The notes below the pieces were generated by a model. It saw nothing but the letters and a program-made list of their open reading frames with translations. It ran no database searches and was not told the DNA's origin. Below, piece by piece: positions 8,119 to 16,979 of a stretch of 64,000 nt of DNA. The first letter of the stretch is position 1. Each line of letters starts with the position of its first letter. The stretch spans positions 34,990-98,989 of the forward strand of contig CAZKUN010000004.1 of the NCBI GenBank assembly GCA_964555935.1, given 5' to 3'. The DNA comes from CAZKUN01 sp964555935 (lineage in GTDB: Bacteria > Armatimonadota > Zipacnadia > Zipacnadales > VGFC01). A program made the translations under genes and the position numbers.

Positions 8119-9759
8119 CTACTTGAAGACCCGAATCATGAGTGCCGTCTGGTAGATCTGACCGACGAGGTCAGCAAAGTCAAAACCGGTGTCCCTGGGC
8201 ACGAAGATGATGTCGCCATCCTCAAGTTCGTAGTTTCGCTCCAACTCAAGTCCCTGCATGAGTTTGCGCGCGTTGACCAGGTACACGTGCGCCTCGCCAT
8301 CCTCGACTCTGATGACAGCCGTGCGAACGGGCTTGGCGTCTTCCCCAAAACTGCCCAGGTTCGCGATGATGTCCAGAACCCTGTCCCCGTCGCGGAGTGG
8401 GTGCGGTCCCGGATTGGCCACGGCCCCAAACACCATCACCTGTCGGGTGTCGTGGGGGACATACACGACGTCTCCCGGTTTGACGGGGATGTTCAGCGCG
8501 AGTTCGAAGTCGGTGTAGAGTGACTTCGCGGAGACTTGAACCACGGTGTCGTCGCCGCGGGTGATCCGGACGCCGGACAGGTCCGCTGTCTCCGACGGTC
8601 CACCGGCCAGCGCCAGAAGTTCATACAGCCCGTCTCCGGGCACGACGCGGTACGAGCCAGGATTCCTCACAGCCCCGAGGACCAATATGTCGACGCGGGT
8701 CCGCCCAACCGTGACGATGTCGCCGCCGACAAGCTGCGGGTTGGCCTCGGCCCCGGCGGTTGCCAGCGCCTTGGCCAGGTCGATATCGACGGTCGAGCCG
8801 TCGCGGCGGGTCAAGGTGACATGTTGGCGGTCGGCCTCATCCGCCAGGCCTCCCGCGTCCATAACGGCATCGAGTACCGTCACGCTGTCTTGCCCCAGTC
8901 GCTGCCGGCCGGGCGTGACGACCGCCCCGAGCACCAGCACACTACTGTCAGACCGACCGATAACCAGCATGTCGCCGGGCTCGAGGACGACCGAGCGACC
9001 GGGCTCCTCCGACACCAAGGCGCTCGCCAAGTGGATCGGACTCGGGTCGCCTCCGACGCGCACGAGCAAGGCTTCCTCGTGGTTCGCGTCCGGCGTCAAT
9101 CCGCCAGCCCCCAAGATAGCGTGGACAATGCTCGATTCCTCAGGGGGCAGCTCAACCCGCCCAGGTCTGGCGACCTCTCCGGACACCCACACGCCGCCCT
9201 CGCGCTGCTGGATGAGCAGCGTGTCGCCCGGGTTGAGCAAAGGAGCCGCCGCCACATCTTCAGGCGTACCGATCAGTATGGCCTGGGGGGGGCCCGCCTT
9301 CGGTATGATCACTGCCTCAGTCCGGTTGGCTTGGGGCGTAAACCCCGCCGTGAGCGCCAAGGCCTTCTCCACAGTGATGGGTTCTTCGGTGCGGAAGGGG
9401 GCAGCTGAGTTCACGGCGCCGAGGAAGTAGATGTGCTCCTCTCGCTCGCGCAACGCCACAACCGCCACCGTCACGATCGGGTCGCGCAACTCAGACAGCA
9501 ATTCCTCACGGACGGCCGCCTCAACTTCGGTAGGCGTCTTGCCCTCCACGTGAATGCGGCCCAGGAAGGGATGGGTCACGCTGCCGTCGGGGCGCACGGT
9601 CGCGCCAGGGGCACCATACTCCGCCTGGCCAAAGACCACGATATCGATGGTGTCTCTGGGACCAAGGCGGTACTCGGAACGCTCCGTCTGGCTAAAGGCG
9701 CTCAGACAGAACAGTCCCTGCAACCCAAGCACTGCCAGTGCTGCTATCCTGCCGCGCAT
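8119..9759 (-). CDS. Polysaccharide export protein with five SLBB repeats (Wza-like)
   Basis: 546 aa from the ATG at 9759, chosen because a GGAG ribosome site precedes it and a signal peptide follows at once (MRGRIAALAVLGLQGLFCLS); a longer frame upstream lacks such support. The mature start YRLGPRDTIDIVVFG is the poly-export domain signature. Five SLBB-type repeats follow, each beginning with a pattern like VSGEVARPGRVEL, VLGAVVTPGRQRL or VLGAVRNPGSYRV. E. coli Wza has fewer, so this protein may span a wider periplasm. There is no lipobox cysteine in the expected place and no clear C-terminal amphipathic anchor. It is the first gene of the minus-strand export operon. Confidence 0.9.
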   Translation of the reverse strand: MRGRIAALAVLGLQGLFCLSAFSQTERSEYRLGPRDTIDIVVFGQAEYGAPGATVRPDGSVTHPFLGRIHVEGKTPTEVEAAVREELLSELRDPIVTVAVVALREREEHIYFLGAVNSAAPFRTEEPITVEKALALTAGFTPQANRTEAVIIPKAGPPQAILIGTPEDVAAAPLLNPGDTLLIQQREGGVWVSGEVARPGRVELPPEESSIVHAILGAGGLTPDANHEEALLVRVGGDPSPIHLASALVSEEPGRSVVLEPGDMLVIGRSDSSVLVLGAVVTPGRQRLGQDSVTVLDAVMDAGGLADEADRQHVTLTRRDGSTVDIDLAKALATAGAEANPQLVGGDIVTVGRTRVDILVLGAVRNPGSYRVVPGDGLYELLALAGGPSETADLSGVRITRGDDTVVQVSAKSLYTDFELALNIPVKPGDVVYVPHDTRQVMVFGAVANPGPHPLRDGDRVLDIIANLGSFGEDAKPVRTAVIRVEDGEAHVYLVNARKLMQGLELERNYELEDGDIIFVPRDTGFDFADLVGQIYQTALMIRVFK

Positions 9760-9913
9760 CGATATCTCCAACCAGTGCCCTCCGCAGTCGTCCCGGCAGC
9801 CGCGGACGGGGGGAATCTGCGTGGTGCCAGCCCACGGATGGGTAAATTCGCCCCCGGGCCCTGATGACCTCTCGCTACGCCGCAACTGTTTCGCGGCTCG
9901 GCCCGAGCCGACC

Positions 9914-9930
9914 GCCCGCAATCAGCGGGC
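9914..9930. repeat. Small hairpin in the divergent intergenic region
   Basis: The 237 bases between the divergent Wza-like and WecA-like genes contain a 6-bp perfect inverted repeat (GCCCGC / GCGGGC, 5-base loop). No good sigma-70 promoter is visible in this stretch, although both flanking operons must start here. It could be an operator or a transcript hairpin; its role is unknown. Confidence 0.35.
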
Positions 9931-9996
9931 CTGAGATACGCCATGAGGGATTGATGGGCCCGACGGTGAACCACACGCCGTGAGGGGGGAAGCACA

Positions 9997-11031
9997 GTGA
10001 TTCTACCCACCATCCTCGCCGGACTTGGGGCCGGTGTCGCAGCCGCGGCAGTGATGCCGGCCGTGATCTCAATAGCCCACCGCACTGGTGCCGTCGACCA
10101 CCCCGGCCACCTGAAGCCCCACGAGCGCGCCATGCCGGTGCTCGGCGGCGTCGCCATCGTCTTCGGCGCGGTGCTGGCAACTAGCATAGCCATCACAGTC
10201 CAGGCCGCGCCGGACGCAGCAGCGGCCCGCGTCGCCATTGCATTGCTCGTCGCATCCATGGCTGTCGCCGGCCTTGGGCTGATCGACGACCTGAGAGGCC
10301 TGTCGCCACGTCTGCGGCTAGCAGCCGAGCTGGCCATCGCCGCTACTTGGGTGATCTGGGCATGGACCAGCGGACAGTTGCCACACCCGGTGCTGATTCC
10401 TGTGGGAGTCCTCTGGCTGGTGGGTCTGACGAACGCCGTCAACATGATCGACGGCCTCGATGGTCTCGCGGGCACGTGCGGCCTGGTTGGAGGCGCCGCG
10501 GTCAGCATGCTGGGGGCCCATCGTGGTGACGCGGCGAGCGCTATCCTGGGGGCCTGTCTGGCTGGGGGGTGTCTGGGGTTCCTCGTGTTCAACCGTCCGC
10601 CGGCGCGCGTGTTCATGGGCGACGCTGGAGCGTATTTCTTGGGATTCATGGCCGGTGGGCTCGTGCTCATCGCTGGAGCCTCGGATGCGAAGGGGAGCCC
10701 GGACTGGTCTTCTCTACTGGGCGTATCCGTGGTGTGGGGAGTCCCCGTCGCGGACATCGTGCTCGCCATGACGCGGCGGATTCTCAGCGGGCACCCGCCG
10801 TTCAGTGGCGACCGGAGCCACTTCTATGATCAGATCCGTGACCGCTGGGGAACCACCGTGCCGCAGACCCTCGGCGTGATGGCCATCGGGTACCTGGCCT
10901 ATGCCCTGGCTGGCCTCGGAATATCGCACCTGCCGGCGCTCTGGGCCCTCCTCGCGACTGCGGGCACCGTGCTGGTCACTGTGGTCGGGCTCATTGCGGG
11001 CCGATTCTTCTCACCTGAAGCCGAGGGATGA
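9997..11031 (+). CDS. Undecaprenyl-phosphate sugar-1-phosphate transferase (WecA/MraY family)
   Basis: 344 aa, GTG start at 9997 with a purine-rich AGGGGGGA ribosome site 5-6 bases upstream. It shows the family landmarks in order: DDLRGLSPRLRL, NAVNMIDGLDGLAG, FNRPPARVFMGDAG and the histidine loop HPPFSGDRSHFYDQ, among about ten hydrophobic segments. The enzyme transfers a (usually N-acetylated) hexosamine 1-phosphate from a UDP-sugar to undecaprenyl phosphate, starting a glycan on the inner leaflet. The histidine loop resembles WecA more than MraY. It is divergent from the export operon and followed by a glycosyltransferase. Confidence 0.92.
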   Translation: MILPTILAGLGAGVAAAAVMPAVISIAHRTGAVDHPGHLKPHERAMPVLGGVAIVFGAVLATSIAITVQAAPDAAAARVAIALLVASMAVAGLGLIDDLRGLSPRLRLAAELAIAATWVIWAWTSGQLPHPVLIPVGVLWLVGLTNAVNMIDGLDGLAGTCGLVGGAAVSMLGAHRGDAASAILGACLAGGCLGFLVFNRPPARVFMGDAGAYFLGFMAGGLVLIAGASDAKGSPDWSSLLGVSVVWGVPVADIVLAMTRRILSGHPPFSGDRSHFYDQIRDRWGTTVPQTLGVMAIGYLAYALAGLGISHLPALWALLATAGTVLVTVVGLIAGRFFSPEAEG

Positions 11032-11182
11032 ATGGCCCAACCCAGCGAATCCATGAGGCCGTGGTACCGTTGCTGGGGCGAGGCGATAGGTCGAGGAGAA
11101 GCCCAGCCGCGAGGTGAATGATGGACGGCCGCGCGACCGAGGGAGCCACTTCCTCCACGCGGACCACGAAGGAGGCAATCTG

Positions 11183-12340
11183 ATGCTCGGGATCATCGTC
11201 TACCCCATCGCCGATTGGGACGGTTTCCATCGACGGCCCATGTTGGAGGCATTGGCGCGGAATCTGGCGGGCAAGGCAACCTTGATTGTCATCGAGCCTC
11301 CGCTCCCATTGCGGTTCCCGCCCAAGGCACAAGATTGGGGCAGACACGCGCGCGCGCTCCTAAAGCCGATGGTCCTGTGGAGCGAGAACGTGTGGCTCGC
11401 GCGGACGGTCAAGACAAGCTCTGACGAGAAGACTATCTACGCGGCGGCGATCCGCCGGGCGCTGAAACAGATCCGCCCATCGGTTGATGGCCTGAGCGCA
11501 ATGTTCTTCAGGCCGCATCACATCGATCTGCTGGGGCTGGCGAACGAGCAGCACGTCATCTACGAGTGTTACGACGAGTACCGCGAGAACCACGGTGGCA
11601 GAGCGGATGATGGGGTCATCGAGAAGGACCGACGTCTCACGGCAGCGAGCGACCTGGTGTTGACCACCTCTCAGCGCCTATACGACAGCCGAAGCATGGA
11701 ACACGACAATGTGCACCTCGCGCCGAATGGCGTTAAGTTTGAGCTGTTCCAGCAAGCATGGGACCCAGGCCTCGAGATTCCCCAGGAGATGGCCGACATT
11801 GATGGACCGGTGGTTGGGTACGTGGGGAACTTCGCTACGTGGCTCGACTTCCCGCTACTCCACCATGTAATCGGCGCGCTGCCAAGCTTCAACTTCGTGT
11901 TCGTCGGGCCGGTGACGGCCGTAGACGAGGCGGACCGCCTGAAGCAGTTCGACAACGTGAGGTTCCTCGGCCCCAAGCCACAACACGCCTTGCCAGCCTA
12001 TATGCGGGCCATGGACGTCGTGACCTGTCTACTGCGCATCAGCGAGTACACGCACAACGCGCTGCCGCTGACGGTCATCGAGTACCTGGCCGCCGGACGG
12101 CCAATTGCCACTCGGGAACTGAAGGGCATGGCCGCGTTTCAGGATGTTCTGTACACCCCTTCACAGCCAGACGATGTTGTCGAGTGCATCCGCCAACTGT
12201 CGACGGAACCCGATGAGGGCATGCGCGAGCGAGGCCGGGAGCGCGCCGAGGAGTTCGACTGGGGCCTGCTGACAGAGAAAACCGCGGACTTGATTCTGTC
12301 GACGTGCTCAGAGCGCAGCGAACGGCGGGAAGGCCATTGA
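11183..12340 (+). CDS. Glycosyltransferase, GT-B fold, group 1-like
   Basis: 385 aa from the ATG at 11183, which has a near-perfect AAGGAGG ribosome site; the longer frame from 11114 is rejected. The N-terminus MLGIIVYPIADWDGFHRRPMLEALA resembles transferases of the TuaH type that begin with a W-x-x-x-xxRP motif. A C-terminal nucleotide-sugar site is seen as VGYVGNFATWLDF, FVGP, NVRFLGPKPQHALPAYMRAMDV and PLTVIEYLAAGRPI. It probably adds a sugar after the upstream initiating transferase has acted. Donor and acceptor are unknown. It ends facing the methyltransferase gene, with an inverted repeat between them. Confidence 0.85.
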   Translation: MLGIIVYPIADWDGFHRRPMLEALARNLAGKATLIVIEPPLPLRFPPKAQDWGRHARALLKPMVLWSENVWLARTVKTSSDEKTIYAAAIRRALKQIRPSVDGLSAMFFRPHHIDLLGLANEQHVIYECYDEYRENHGGRADDGVIEKDRRLTAASDLVLTTSQRLYDSRSMEHDNVHLAPNGVKFELFQQAWDPGLEIPQEMADIDGPVVGYVGNFATWLDFPLLHHVIGALPSFNFVFVGPVTAVDEADRLKQFDNVRFLGPKPQHALPAYMRAMDVVTCLLRISEYTHNALPLTVIEYLAAGRPIATRELKGMAAFQDVLYTPSQPDDVVECIRQLSTEPDEGMRERGRERAEEFDWGLLTEKTADLILSTCSERSERREGH

Positions 12341-12470
12341 GGCCCTTGCTCGCTTCGCCCCTCCGGCCAGCGACGCCGCATCGATACCGGGCGCTGGTGC
12401 TCCGGACATGACATGGACTGTCTCGGTCGGCGGGATATAGCGCCGCGTCGTAGCGGACATGAGGCGGAGG

Positions 12471-12514
12471 GCCTGCAACTACCGGGCGAGTAAGCGTACA
12501 TGTCAGTTGCAGGC
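12471..12514. terminator. Inverted repeat between convergent genes, possible terminator
   Basis: A 10-bp perfect inverted repeat (GCCTGCAACT at 12471-12480, AGTTGCAGGC at 12505-12514) with a 24-base spacer lies between convergent genes. Position favours a bidirectional terminator or transcript-end structure, but no T-tract follows on either side, so the call is weak. Confidence 0.4.
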
Positions 12515-12581
12515 GGCGGGGGACTACGCGCGCGGGCGGAGGCGGTCCGGCCGTTAGCTTAGAGCCGAAGTATCGTCAGCT

Positions 12582-13280
12582 TCAACTTTTCCTGGCGATC
12601 CAGAGCAGATGGCCGGCAAATCTGAGAGCATTCTCTCGCTGCAGCCTCTCCAGAGTCAGCCCCGCGTCCTCAGGTCTCTTCTGAGACAGGCGTATTCGGT
12701 CTGAACGTTCCTGCACAAGACGCACCAGGCGAGCACACTTGCTCGCCACCCCTGAGTTGAAGAGTCGGTACAGCAGCAGCACCCCAACGTGGATCCCCGG
12801 CTCAACAACAACCAACTCGAATGAGTGCTTGCTCAGGATTCGCCTTATGCCGTCATGACTGAGGTTGAAGAAGGATGCATTGTCGTGGTCAGGCTCCAGC
12901 CATGAATGACTTCCATAGATGAACCCCGCTGGCTCCAGAATTCGGTAGCATTCCGCAGCGAAGCCATCCAGATCCTCAACGTGTTCTAGAATCTGTCGGC
13001 AGAGCAAGCAATTGGCCGAGCTATCAGCAACCGGAAAAACGCCGTCTGTAATAGGCCGGACACCCAGCGAGGCCGGTGCTCGATCCTGCACGTCAATGCC
13101 GAGCCAGTTGTAGCCTTTTTGCTCAATGATGGACTTCTGCTCGCCGGCACCGCACCCAACATCCACGCATAAGCCAGTCCCCTCAGGGATTAAGGGAACA
13201 ATGTCTCGCCACCAATACTGATATGGACCTCTTATCGACCAATCTCTGTCCCATAGTGGCATAATTATGATGTATCTCAT
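12582..13280 (-). CDS. Class I SAM-dependent methyltransferase
   Basis: 232 aa. Motif I is GLCVDVGCGAGEQKSII, followed by the acidic NWLGIDVQDR and a motif IV region LLCRQILEHVEDLDGFAAECYRIL typical of the Methyltransf_11 group. It probably methylates a sugar or glycan, since everything around it is glycan biosynthesis, but this is inferred from position. By eye the 5' end is richer in A/T and aromatic codons than its neighbours, which may mean recent transfer. No strong ribosome site precedes the ATG at 13280. It is separated from the VTC gene by a 419-base stretch. Confidence 0.8.
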   Translation of the reverse strand: MRYIIIMPLWDRDWSIRGPYQYWWRDIVPLIPEGTGLCVDVGCGAGEQKSIIEQKGYNWLGIDVQDRAPASLGVRPITDGVFPVADSSANCLLCRQILEHVEDLDGFAAECYRILEPAGFIYGSHSWLEPDHDNASFFNLSHDGIRRILSKHSFELVVVEPGIHVGVLLLYRLFNSGVASKCARLVRLVQERSDRIRLSQKRPEDAGLTLERLQRENALRFAGHLLWIARKS

Positions 13281-13699
13281 ATTTCCGGTGAGTATGTCCC
13301 GCCATGCCTGTCCAGCGCGGATTACCCATATGGAACTGACGTTGCGCGTTGGCTAGACCGCCGGCGGCTCGTTGGGGCGCTTCACCGTCGAGGCGCAAGA
13401 GACCTGCAGGCTTGGTTCTGGGAGTCCGATGTCGGCCAGCTCCGACACTCGCACTGAGGGTCTGCGGAGGCCGCTGCGAAACCCACGGTTAGGGATACGA
13501 ACGTGCGACCCATAGCTCGTGGTTTTCTGGCGAAGGCCGTGTACAGCGATGTGGCGATGCTGTCGTCCCTGGAGCGGCCGAGGACGTAGCGGAACCTGCG
13601 TCGGACCTGCGGTTGAAGTAGCTGGGAGCACCGTTCGATTGCCTTGTGGGGGTCGAGAAGACCCTTGCCCACTTCGGCCCCGCGGGGGGGGGTAGCGAG
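13281..13699. other. 419-base stretch without a supported gene
   Basis: Open frames exist on the minus strand here (for example 13382-13672), but none has a ribosome site or a recognisable protein pattern. The stretch holds a run of G bases at about 13685-13693 next to a CCCCGCGGGG palindrome and a short GGGTCGAGAAGACCC hairpin. It may be a decayed gene or a regulatory region for the methyltransferase gene downstream. Confidence 0.35.
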
Positions 13700-14389
13700 T
13701 CACGGGGAGTAGGCCCCCAGAACACCTCTGACGTACTTCGAATGTGCCGTCGCGCGCAGGGGGAACCTCGCGATGACGTCCCGCAGACGCTCCTGTTGGT
13801 CGGCATCGCTCTTGACCTCGATGACGGTCAGGTCCTCGCTGCTCGTCCGCCACCGCAGGTTCGGCTTCGAGTTTCGCACCTGGCTGTAGAAGTTCAACCG
13901 GGTATCCATGGTCAAGCGGACCTGGGAATCAGCCGATGCGAAGTACTCCCGCCAATACGTGTTTATGACCACCGGACGATAGCGCGTCCGGAACGTGATG
14001 GCGAGTGGCCCGAGGTCGAGCCCCGCCAGGCTGTCGAGTATCTCTCGCCAGGCCATCTGAGTCAGGTCCAACGGACACTTCACATCCACCGCCACCTTGC
14101 GCCCCAACCAGTTCCGTTTCTGTTTGTGCTCGATCCGGCCCGTCACCGACTCGTGCTCCGTGCCATACCAGCGGAGCCGCAGCTTGGCCCGGTCCGGCAC
14201 GCCGGCCAGGTGATCGTCGAGGTCGGGTAACTCGCGCGTGTCGAAGTAGATGTTGTTGACCTGCCGAGGAGGGTACGTCGTCCTAAACCCGGCCGGGTGT
14301 GTCCGCACCCAGGACGCGACCGTGGCCTTGCTCAACTCGCTCTCGGTAGTCGCGAACTTGATTTCATACCGCCACCCTTCGAGTGCCAT
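13700..14389 (-). CDS. VTC-domain protein (polyphosphate polymerase-like)
   Basis: 229 aa. It matches the VTC catalytic domain, whose tunnel binds phosphate chains: YEIKF near the N-terminus, VNNIYFDTREL, KLRLRWYG, GRIEHKQKRN and VIEVKSD supply the alternating basic and acidic residues expected in the barrel. Yeast VTC makes polyphosphate from ATP; bacterial stand-alone domains are often found with DUF4956 and CotH proteins, exactly as here. It abuts the CotH gene with 1 base between them. The SPX domain of eukaryotic VTC proteins is absent. Whether the product is polyphosphate or another phosphoryl transfer is not shown by sequence. Confidence 0.82.
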   Translation of the reverse strand: MALEGWRYEIKFATTESELSKATVASWVRTHPAGFRTTYPPRQVNNIYFDTRELPDLDDHLAGVPDRAKLRLRWYGTEHESVTGRIEHKQKRNWLGRKVAVDVKCPLDLTQMAWREILDSLAGLDLGPLAITFRTRYRPVVINTYWREYFASADSQVRLTMDTRLNFYSQVRNSKPNLRWRTSSEDLTVIEVKSDADQQERLRDVIARFPLRATAHSKYVRGVLGAYSP

Positions 14390-14390
14390 A

Positions 14391-16976
14391 CTATCCCCCG
14401 GCCGCGCTATAGAGCAGATCTACGTCTACATCTTCCGTTGCCTGCTCCTTCTCATCGATGGTGATGCGCGATCCGGTCTGCACGAGTGCCTGAGTCACAA
14501 CGTCTTCGAACTTCACGTCCTTGGCGACGATGGTCGCGGGTCCATATTCGCGCTTCTTGATGTAACACGCCAGGCCGGTGGACGTGCGCCGGATGTCGAC
14601 GGTGTCGAGGTCAACATGCGACAGGTCCTTGGCCGCGACCCCCATGTTAGCGTCTTCGATGTGGATCGATGAAGCGGTGAGGCGGCTGGTCTCGCCGACA
14701 GACAGAGCCTTGTCGCCGATGCCTCGGAATGCCGCGGTGTCGATCTCCACGTCGGCTCCGCTGAGATCGATACCGTCAGCCCCCACGTCAGTGAATTCAC
14801 AACTCTCGAAGCGACCGGAGACGAAGTCCCCATCAAACGCGTCGGAGCGGCACCGCGCGAATTGGGACATGTGACAATCAAACTCCCCCCGGACCACGTT
14901 CAGCGCGTCCTCCGCCGAGTTGTCCAGGAATCGGCAGAATGACAATGCCACCGGGCTTCGGTAGAACGTGACGCCACCAGTCGTCTGCCACCCGTTTCGA
15001 TCGATGCCCGCCGTGTCCCGCACCTCTACGTGTACCCATGACGAGCGTGCGGCATTGCGGACAAATATCCCGGCCCAGCTCGTGCCGGCCGCGACCAGGC
15101 GAATTGGGGCTTCCGCCGTGCCGCGGAAGTCGAGCGGCCCCGAACTGACGAAGACGCTTTCCTCGGCGAACCTCAACGTGGTGCCCGGCTCCATCGCGAG
15201 TGAAGAATCGGCCGGCACCACGAGGTCGCCTTGCACTGACCAGTCGCCCGGTCGCACCTGCGCGAGGCGTTGGCTCGGGTCAATCTCGATGAACGGGTGT
15301 TGCAGGGCGAACGCCGCCGGCGACGGTGGTGGTGGGGCGGGTCCGGCGGCGAGCAACTGGGCCCGGTAAACCTGGACCGGCACTCGCTGCGTCGTCGTGC
15401 TGCCCGCAAGCCGACATACCGCAGCTAGATCCGCGCGCGCAGCGTCGTCGGCACGAACCCGGAACCGCACGTAGGTGACCGGGTCCGACTCGCGAAGAGG
15501 CAACAGGACTGGTCCCGCCGTGTCCCGCTCGGGCGGGAGCAGATCTCCGTCTCCCGCTTGGAAACCAAGCAACTCCACGGGAAGTCTCACCGCGCATCCC
15601 ACGCTCACCTGCAGCTCGTCGCCGGGCGTCTGGTCCGGCCACGCGTAGGCCACGGCGAGATTGGCAGGCCGAAGGACCGCTCGGAGGAGAGAGAGCCTGC
15701 CCTCGAGTCTCCCCCAGATGGCGGATTCCCACGAGTGCCACTCGGACCGTAGCACATCCACAACCGATGCCTGCCATTCCGGCTCCAACGCGGCGCGCAG
15801 GTCCGCCAAGTACGACGCGGACGTCATTCTCTCGAGTTCCGATACATAAGCCGCAGCAACCGCGGGATCCGCCAAGGCCTGCTTAGCCCACGGCTCCTCC
15901 ATCGCGAGCAATCGGTTGTGAAGGGTCGTCTCGGCGATAGTTGCGTCGAAGCCAATGGGCTCCAAGAGACCCTCTACGGGATCGTAGTAGAATCGCGCGT
16001 TGTGCCAGCGGAGACAGTGATAGGAGTCCCAGAATTCGGCAACGGCCAGGAAGCGCGACAGCTCCTGTACCTTGAACACGCGCGATGCTGGGAGCGCGTC
16101 TTCGAGGAACGCTTGCAGCAGCTGGCGGGCGGCGTCCGACTGCTCTGTGAGGGCCAGGTCTTCGGACACTCTCGTCGCTCGGAAAACGTCCGGCGACTCA
16201 GCCTGAAAGCTGTGGGGGTGGATCCCGCCTCCGAAGTGCAGAGAGCCGGCCAACCCCCCCGCTACATCCTTCCATACGCCAGCTTCGTCCAGCTTGATAA
16301 TCACGCCTTCGCGGCGGCCCTGCGACTCCAGCAGCTCCCTGGAGAAGTGTTCCTCGACCGCGTGGATCCCCTTATCATCCCCGTTCAAGATCAGCTGGGC
16401 GAAGGAGTACCTAAGGCCCAAGACTTCTTCGCGGCGGAGATGTTTGTGATACAGCCACTCTCGGTCGAAGATCCGTGCTTCTGGGTGGTGCAACGTGAAG
16501 ACCCGCATCCCCCACAGTACGTCGTCACCGCGCATCTTGATTCGGAGGGGCCACTTATCGCCAGTGAACCCCGACTGCCACCAGTCTCCCTTGAGCCGTA
16601 TCTTGGCCCGGCCGACCTCTCCGTCTACGGAGATCGTGGCGGGGACAAAGTCCGCATCCGTCGGCATCAGGATGCCTTCGCCGATGGCTTCGACGGCCTT
16701 GTCTCGGAGCTTGAGGAGGTGCTTGAACTTGACGTCGATGCGGATGGTCCGCACGGTGGGGGGGTGTTGAATGAGTTGCGCGCGGACCCGGATGTAGCTG
16801 GGCACTGACTTGATGCCCCTATAGACGCGGCTGAAGTGCCCCGTCTCGTAGGAGTACGCCCCGCCCACAAAGGAGACACCGAAGGCTATTAGCAGAGCGA
16901 CCGGAATTCGCAGGCGCCGCGCGCGACGGCTCCAGACACCACCCGCGGGCGCGACCTTTCGAGCCCGTATCAGCAT
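14391..16976 (-). CDS. CotH-like protein kinase domain with C-terminal beta-helix
   Basis: 861 aa. A basic N-terminus and one membrane helix (about 24-44) would place the rest outside the cytoplasmic membrane. Residues about 75-420 look like the CotH kinase family: RIDVKFKHLLKL, AKIRLKGDWW, WPLRIKM, the alpha-beta segment with HAVEEHFSRELLESQGRREG, and FDATIAE near the expected catalytic aspartates. The last 270 residues are short repeated strands (SSWVHVEVRDTAGI, ALNVVRGEFDCHMSQFARC, GADGIDLSGADVEIDTAAF) of a right-handed parallel beta-helix, a carbohydrate-associated fold. A secreted kinase phosphorylating surface protein or glycan is possible. It sits between the VTC and DUF4956 genes, which commonly occur with CotH. 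Confidence 0.75.
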   Translation of the reverse strand: MLIRARKVAPAGGVWSRRARRLRIPVALLIAFGVSFVGGAYSYETGHFSRVYRGIKSVPSYIRVRAQLIQHPPTVRTIRIDVKFKHLLKLRDKAVEAIGEGILMPTDADFVPATISVDGEVGRAKIRLKGDWWQSGFTGDKWPLRIKMRGDDVLWGMRVFTLHHPEARIFDREWLYHKHLRREEVLGLRYSFAQLILNGDDKGIHAVEEHFSRELLESQGRREGVIIKLDEAGVWKDVAGGLAGSLHFGGGIHPHSFQAESPDVFRATRVSEDLALTEQSDAARQLLQAFLEDALPASRVFKVQELSRFLAVAEFWDSYHCLRWHNARFYYDPVEGLLEPIGFDATIAETTLHNRLLAMEEPWAKQALADPAVAAAYVSELERMTSASYLADLRAALEPEWQASVVDVLRSEWHSWESAIWGRLEGRLSLLRAVLRPANLAVAYAWPDQTPGDELQVSVGCAVRLPVELLGFQAGDGDLLPPERDTAGPVLLPLRESDPVTYVRFRVRADDAARADLAAVCRLAGSTTTQRVPVQVYRAQLLAAGPAPPPPSPAAFALQHPFIEIDPSQRLAQVRPGDWSVQGDLVVPADSSLAMEPGTTLRFAEESVFVSSGPLDFRGTAEAPIRLVAAGTSWAGIFVRNAARSSWVHVEVRDTAGIDRNGWQTTGGVTFYRSPVALSFCRFLDNSAEDALNVVRGEFDCHMSQFARCRSDAFDGDFVSGRFESCEFTDVGADGIDLSGADVEIDTAAFRGIGDKALSVGETSRLTASSIHIEDANMGVAAKDLSHVDLDTVDIRRTSTGLACYIKKREYGPATIVAKDVKFEDVVTQALVQTGSRITIDEKEQATEDVDVDLLYSAAGG

Positions 16977-16979
16977 ACC

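Noticed and set aside
9760..9921. N-terminal extension of the first Wza-like protein
   Set aside because: The extra 54 residues have no signal features, while the ATG at 9759 has both a ribosome site and a signal peptide.
13382..13672. 96-codon minus-strand frame
   Set aside because: No ribosome site and no recognisable protein pattern; treated as noncoding.
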